Below are positions 54,092-55,912 of a stretch of 55,912 bases of DNA, piece after piece. Positions within the stretch are counted from its first letter, which is position 1; the number at the start of each line of letters is the position of its first letter. The translations under genes were made by a program, and so were the position numbers. The notes under the pieces are model-generated. The model saw only the letters and a list, made by a program, of their open reading frames with translations. It did not search any database and had not been told where the DNA came from. Source of the stretch: Mycobacterium sp. WUMAC-067 (lineage in GTDB: Bacteria; Actinomycetota; Actinomycetes; Mycobacteriales; Mycobacteriaceae); assembly GCF_020217485.1 (NCBI RefSeq), contig NZ_JAEKMI010000029.1:1-55912 (forward strand), in the 5' to 3' direction.

Positions 54092-55912
54092 TCACGGCGT
54101 CAGCTTGACCACCCGGTCGTTGCCGCGGTCGGCGACGTAGACGTTCCGGTCTTTGTCGACCGCCACCGCCAGGGGCGTGTTGAGCCCGTTGAACGGCAGG
54201 ACGGTCGGCGCGTTCGAGCCCGCCGGGAACTTCAGCACGTCACTCTTGTCGTGTTCGGTGACGTAGACGGTGCCGCTGTTGTCCACCGCGATGCCCCACG
54301 GCACAGAGATGTTCTGGAAGGGTAACTCCGCCTGGGTATTTGAATTGGCGTCGAGCTTCACGATCCTGTTGTTGTCGGTGTCGGCGACGTACACGGTGCC
54401 CGCGGCGTCGACGGCGACACCATCGGGATTCTTGAGTCCGGTGAACGGCAACTCGGTCTGGGTCTTGGATCCCGCTGCCAGCTTCACCACCCTGCTGTTA
54501 CCGCGGTCGGCGACGTACACGTTGCCCTGGCTGTCGACCGCGACGCCCTCGGGATAGCTCAGACCCGAAAACGGCAGCACCTTCTGGTCGTTGGAGCCCG
54601 CGGCCAGGCTGACCACCCGGTTGTTGAAGTCGGCGACGTACACCGTGCCCGCACCGTCGACGGCCAAACCCTGCGGCTGGTAGAGCCCGTGGAACGGCAG
54701 CACCGTCGTGGCGTTCGAACCGGCCGTCAGCTTCACCACCCGGCCGTACATGCCTTCGCTGGTGACGTAGACGTCGCCGGCGCTGTCCAGCGCCACCCCG
54801 CCCGGGGACAGGCGGAAGTCAATGCCGTTGAACGGCAACACACTTTGGCCCGACGCCTGCTCTGCCGGCCCCGAGGACCGCGTGGACAGGTAACCGGCGA
54901 CCGCCAGGATGAACGCGACGAGGGCGACGAGCGCGATGGCGCCGACGATGATCCACTGTTTGCGTTTGGGGTCCATTGGCACGGGGGGCCTCCTGAAGTC
55001 CGGCCCGGACCCGTAGGCGTGGCCGAATGTCGTCGTGGGTGCGGGGCGAATCAGCGACGGGTTATGGCCGGAGCGCTCCGACCAACCGGTGCCGCCCGTC
55101 CTCGGGGCCACCGGACCCGCCATGGTCTCGGCGCTGGGCCATGAGGGCGGCTCGCGCCCGGGGAGCGGGCCCGACGCCTCCGCATGCTGGACGGCGTTTT
55201 CCCCCTCCCGCAGGATCGTGGTGGCTTTGCGCTGCTCGGACGTGGTCAGCGCGTCATGGGCCGCGGCGGCGAATTCGCCCGCGGTGCGGTAGCGCTCCTC
55301 GGGACGTTTGGCCATGCCCTTGGCGATCACCTGATCCAAGGCGGGCGGAAACGCGCCGGGGCGCAGTTGGCTGGGCGACGGGGGCGTCTTCGTCAGGTGC
55401 GCGGCGACCAGCCGTTCGATCGTGTCGGCCCGGTACGGCGGCGAGCCGGTCAGGCACTCACTCAAAACACATGCGAGCGAATAGATGTCGGCGCTATGGG
55501 TGACGGTGTCGTCGGTGAATCGTTCCGGGGCCATGTAGTAGTACGTGCCGATCGCGGTCCCGAACTGGGTCAACCCCGGATCGGTTGCGGCCCGGGCGAT
55601 TCCGAAATCCGCCAGATACGCGAAGTCGCTGCCGGTGATCAGGATGTTTCCCGGTGTCACGTCGCGGTGCGTCACCCCCACGGCGTGGGCCGCATCCAAC
55701 GCGGCGGCGACCTGGCTGATGATGGCGATCGCCCGCGGTGCGGCCAGCGGACCGTCCCGGCGCAGCAGCGTGCCCAGATCGACGCCGTCGACGAGGCGCA
55801 TGTCCACATAGAATCGGCCGTCGATCTCGCCGTAGTCGTGGATTGGCACCACATGTGGTTCGGTCAGCCGGCCGGCGATATCGGCCTCGCGCTGCAGGCG
55901 CGCCCGGAACTC
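54092..55912 (-). CDS. Serine/threonine protein kinase with extracellular NHL propeller (PknD-like), N-terminus outside window
   Basis: The visible part is 606 residues; the ATP-binding Gly-loop and Lys lie beyond the right edge. The catalytic loop is HRDVTPGN at about residues 82-89 and DFG at 102-104. A membrane helix, IIVGAIALVALVAFILAV, lies roughly at 315-340. After it come six NHL-type repeats, each beginning LPF and containing AVDxxGxVYVAD, forming a six-bladed propeller like the PknD sensor. PknD itself lies elsewhere in H37Rv (Rv0931c), so this is a paralogue or transferred copy. It is convergent with the CoA-transferase, with three bases between stops. Confidence 0.9.
   Translation of the reverse strand, partial: EFRARLQREADIAGRLTEPHVVPIHDYGEIDGRFYVDMRLVDGVDLGTLLRRDGPLAAPRAIAIISQVAAALDAAHAVGVTHRDVTPGNILITGSDFAYLADFGIARAATDPGLTQFGTAIGTYYYMAPERFTDDTVTHSADIYSLACVLSECLTGSPPYRADTIERLVAAHLTKTPPSPSQLRPGAFPPALDQVIAKGMAKRPEERYRTAGEFAAAAHDALTTSEQRKATTILREGENAVQHAEASGPLPGREPPSWPSAETMAGPVAPRTGGTGWSERSGHNPSLIRPAPTTTFGHAYGSGPDFRRPPVPMDPKRKQWIIVGAIALVALVAFILAVAGYLSTRSSGPAEQASGQSVLPFNGIDFRLSPGGVALDSAGDVYVTSEGMYGRVVKLTAGSNATTVLPFHGLYQPQGLAVDGAGTVYVADFNNRVVSLAAGSNDQKVLPFSGLSYPEGVAVDSQGNVYVADRGNSRVVKLAAGSKTQTELPFTGLKNPDGVAVDAAGTVYVADTDNNRIVKLDANSNTQAELPFQNISVPWGIAVDNSGTVYVTEHDKSDVLKFPAGSNAPTVLPFNGLNTPLAVAVDKDRNVYVADRGNDRVVKLTP

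Noticed and set aside
54092..54840. Short DNA repeats in the kinase gene considered as a CRISPR-like or mobile repeat
   Set aside because: The periodicity of about 120 bases matches the NHL protein repeats, each beginning LPF; it is coding.

Overview
This window is a GC-rich chromosomal stretch from a slow-growing Mycobacterium, most like the M. avium complex. The evidence is the gene content and order, which follow M. tuberculosis Rv3226c to Rv3272 almost gene for gene (order recalled from H37Rv, not searched). It includes marker genes such as mtrA/mtrB/lpqB, secA1, whiB2, fbiA/fbiB, the WbbL/RmlD cell-wall glycosyl genes and the PacL1/CtpC zinc exporter. No rRNA, tRNA, intact insertion sequence, prophage or CRISPR array is visible.

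Layout. 1-890: the front of an exported HNH nuclease gene on the minus strand, running off the left edge, with a palindromic operator in front of it. 891-4010: SRAP protein, aroA and rsgA. 3994-7728: an accessory block without counterpart in my memory of H37Rv, made of an HxlR regulator, a thiolase, a DUF302 protein, a TetR regulator and a ferritin-like protein. 7832-10997: the stearoyl-CoA desaturase DesA3, its ferredoxin-type reductase, and a small conserved protein. 11093-16318: a WS/DGAT acyltransferase, an Rv3235-like protein, a K+/H+ antiporter pair, an MddA-like membrane methyltransferase and a truncated LuxR regulator. 16319-25885: secA1, hpf, comF, lpqB-mtrB-mtrA and tmk. 25978-33017: sahH, the alkane operon alkB-rubA-rubB-alkX, an amino-acid permease and an FAD monooxygenase. 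33061-46167: mannose metabolism (manA, Rv3256c-like, pmmA), whiB2, F420 synthesis (fbiA, fbiB), the DNA methyltransferase mamA, a Nudix hydrolase, GDP-mannose pyrophosphorylase, wbbL and rmlD. 46293-55912: lcp1, a TIGR03089 protein, pacL1-ctpC, a CDF-like transporter, a methyltransferase, a CoA-transferase and a PknD-like kinase running off the right edge.

Several groups work together. DesA3 and its reductase form one desaturase system and share an identical tandem operator layout. MtrA, MtrB and LpqB form one signalling unit linked to cell-wall growth. AlkB, RubA and RubB form an alkane hydroxylase chain under a TetR regulator. ManA, PmmA and the GDP-mannose pyrophosphorylase supply mannosyl donors; RmlD, WbbL and Lcp1 build the rhamnose linker and attach arabinogalactan to peptidoglycan. 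PacL1 and CtpC form a metal export platform.

The most interesting non-coding signals are: a duplicated palindrome array in front of both desaturase-system genes; a leaderless TetR promoter with twin operators; a dispersed GC-rich repeat that has extended the C-termini of two unrelated proteins; a direct repeat flanking a decayed LuxR gene; and an AT-rich palindrome inside the pacL1-ctpC promoter.
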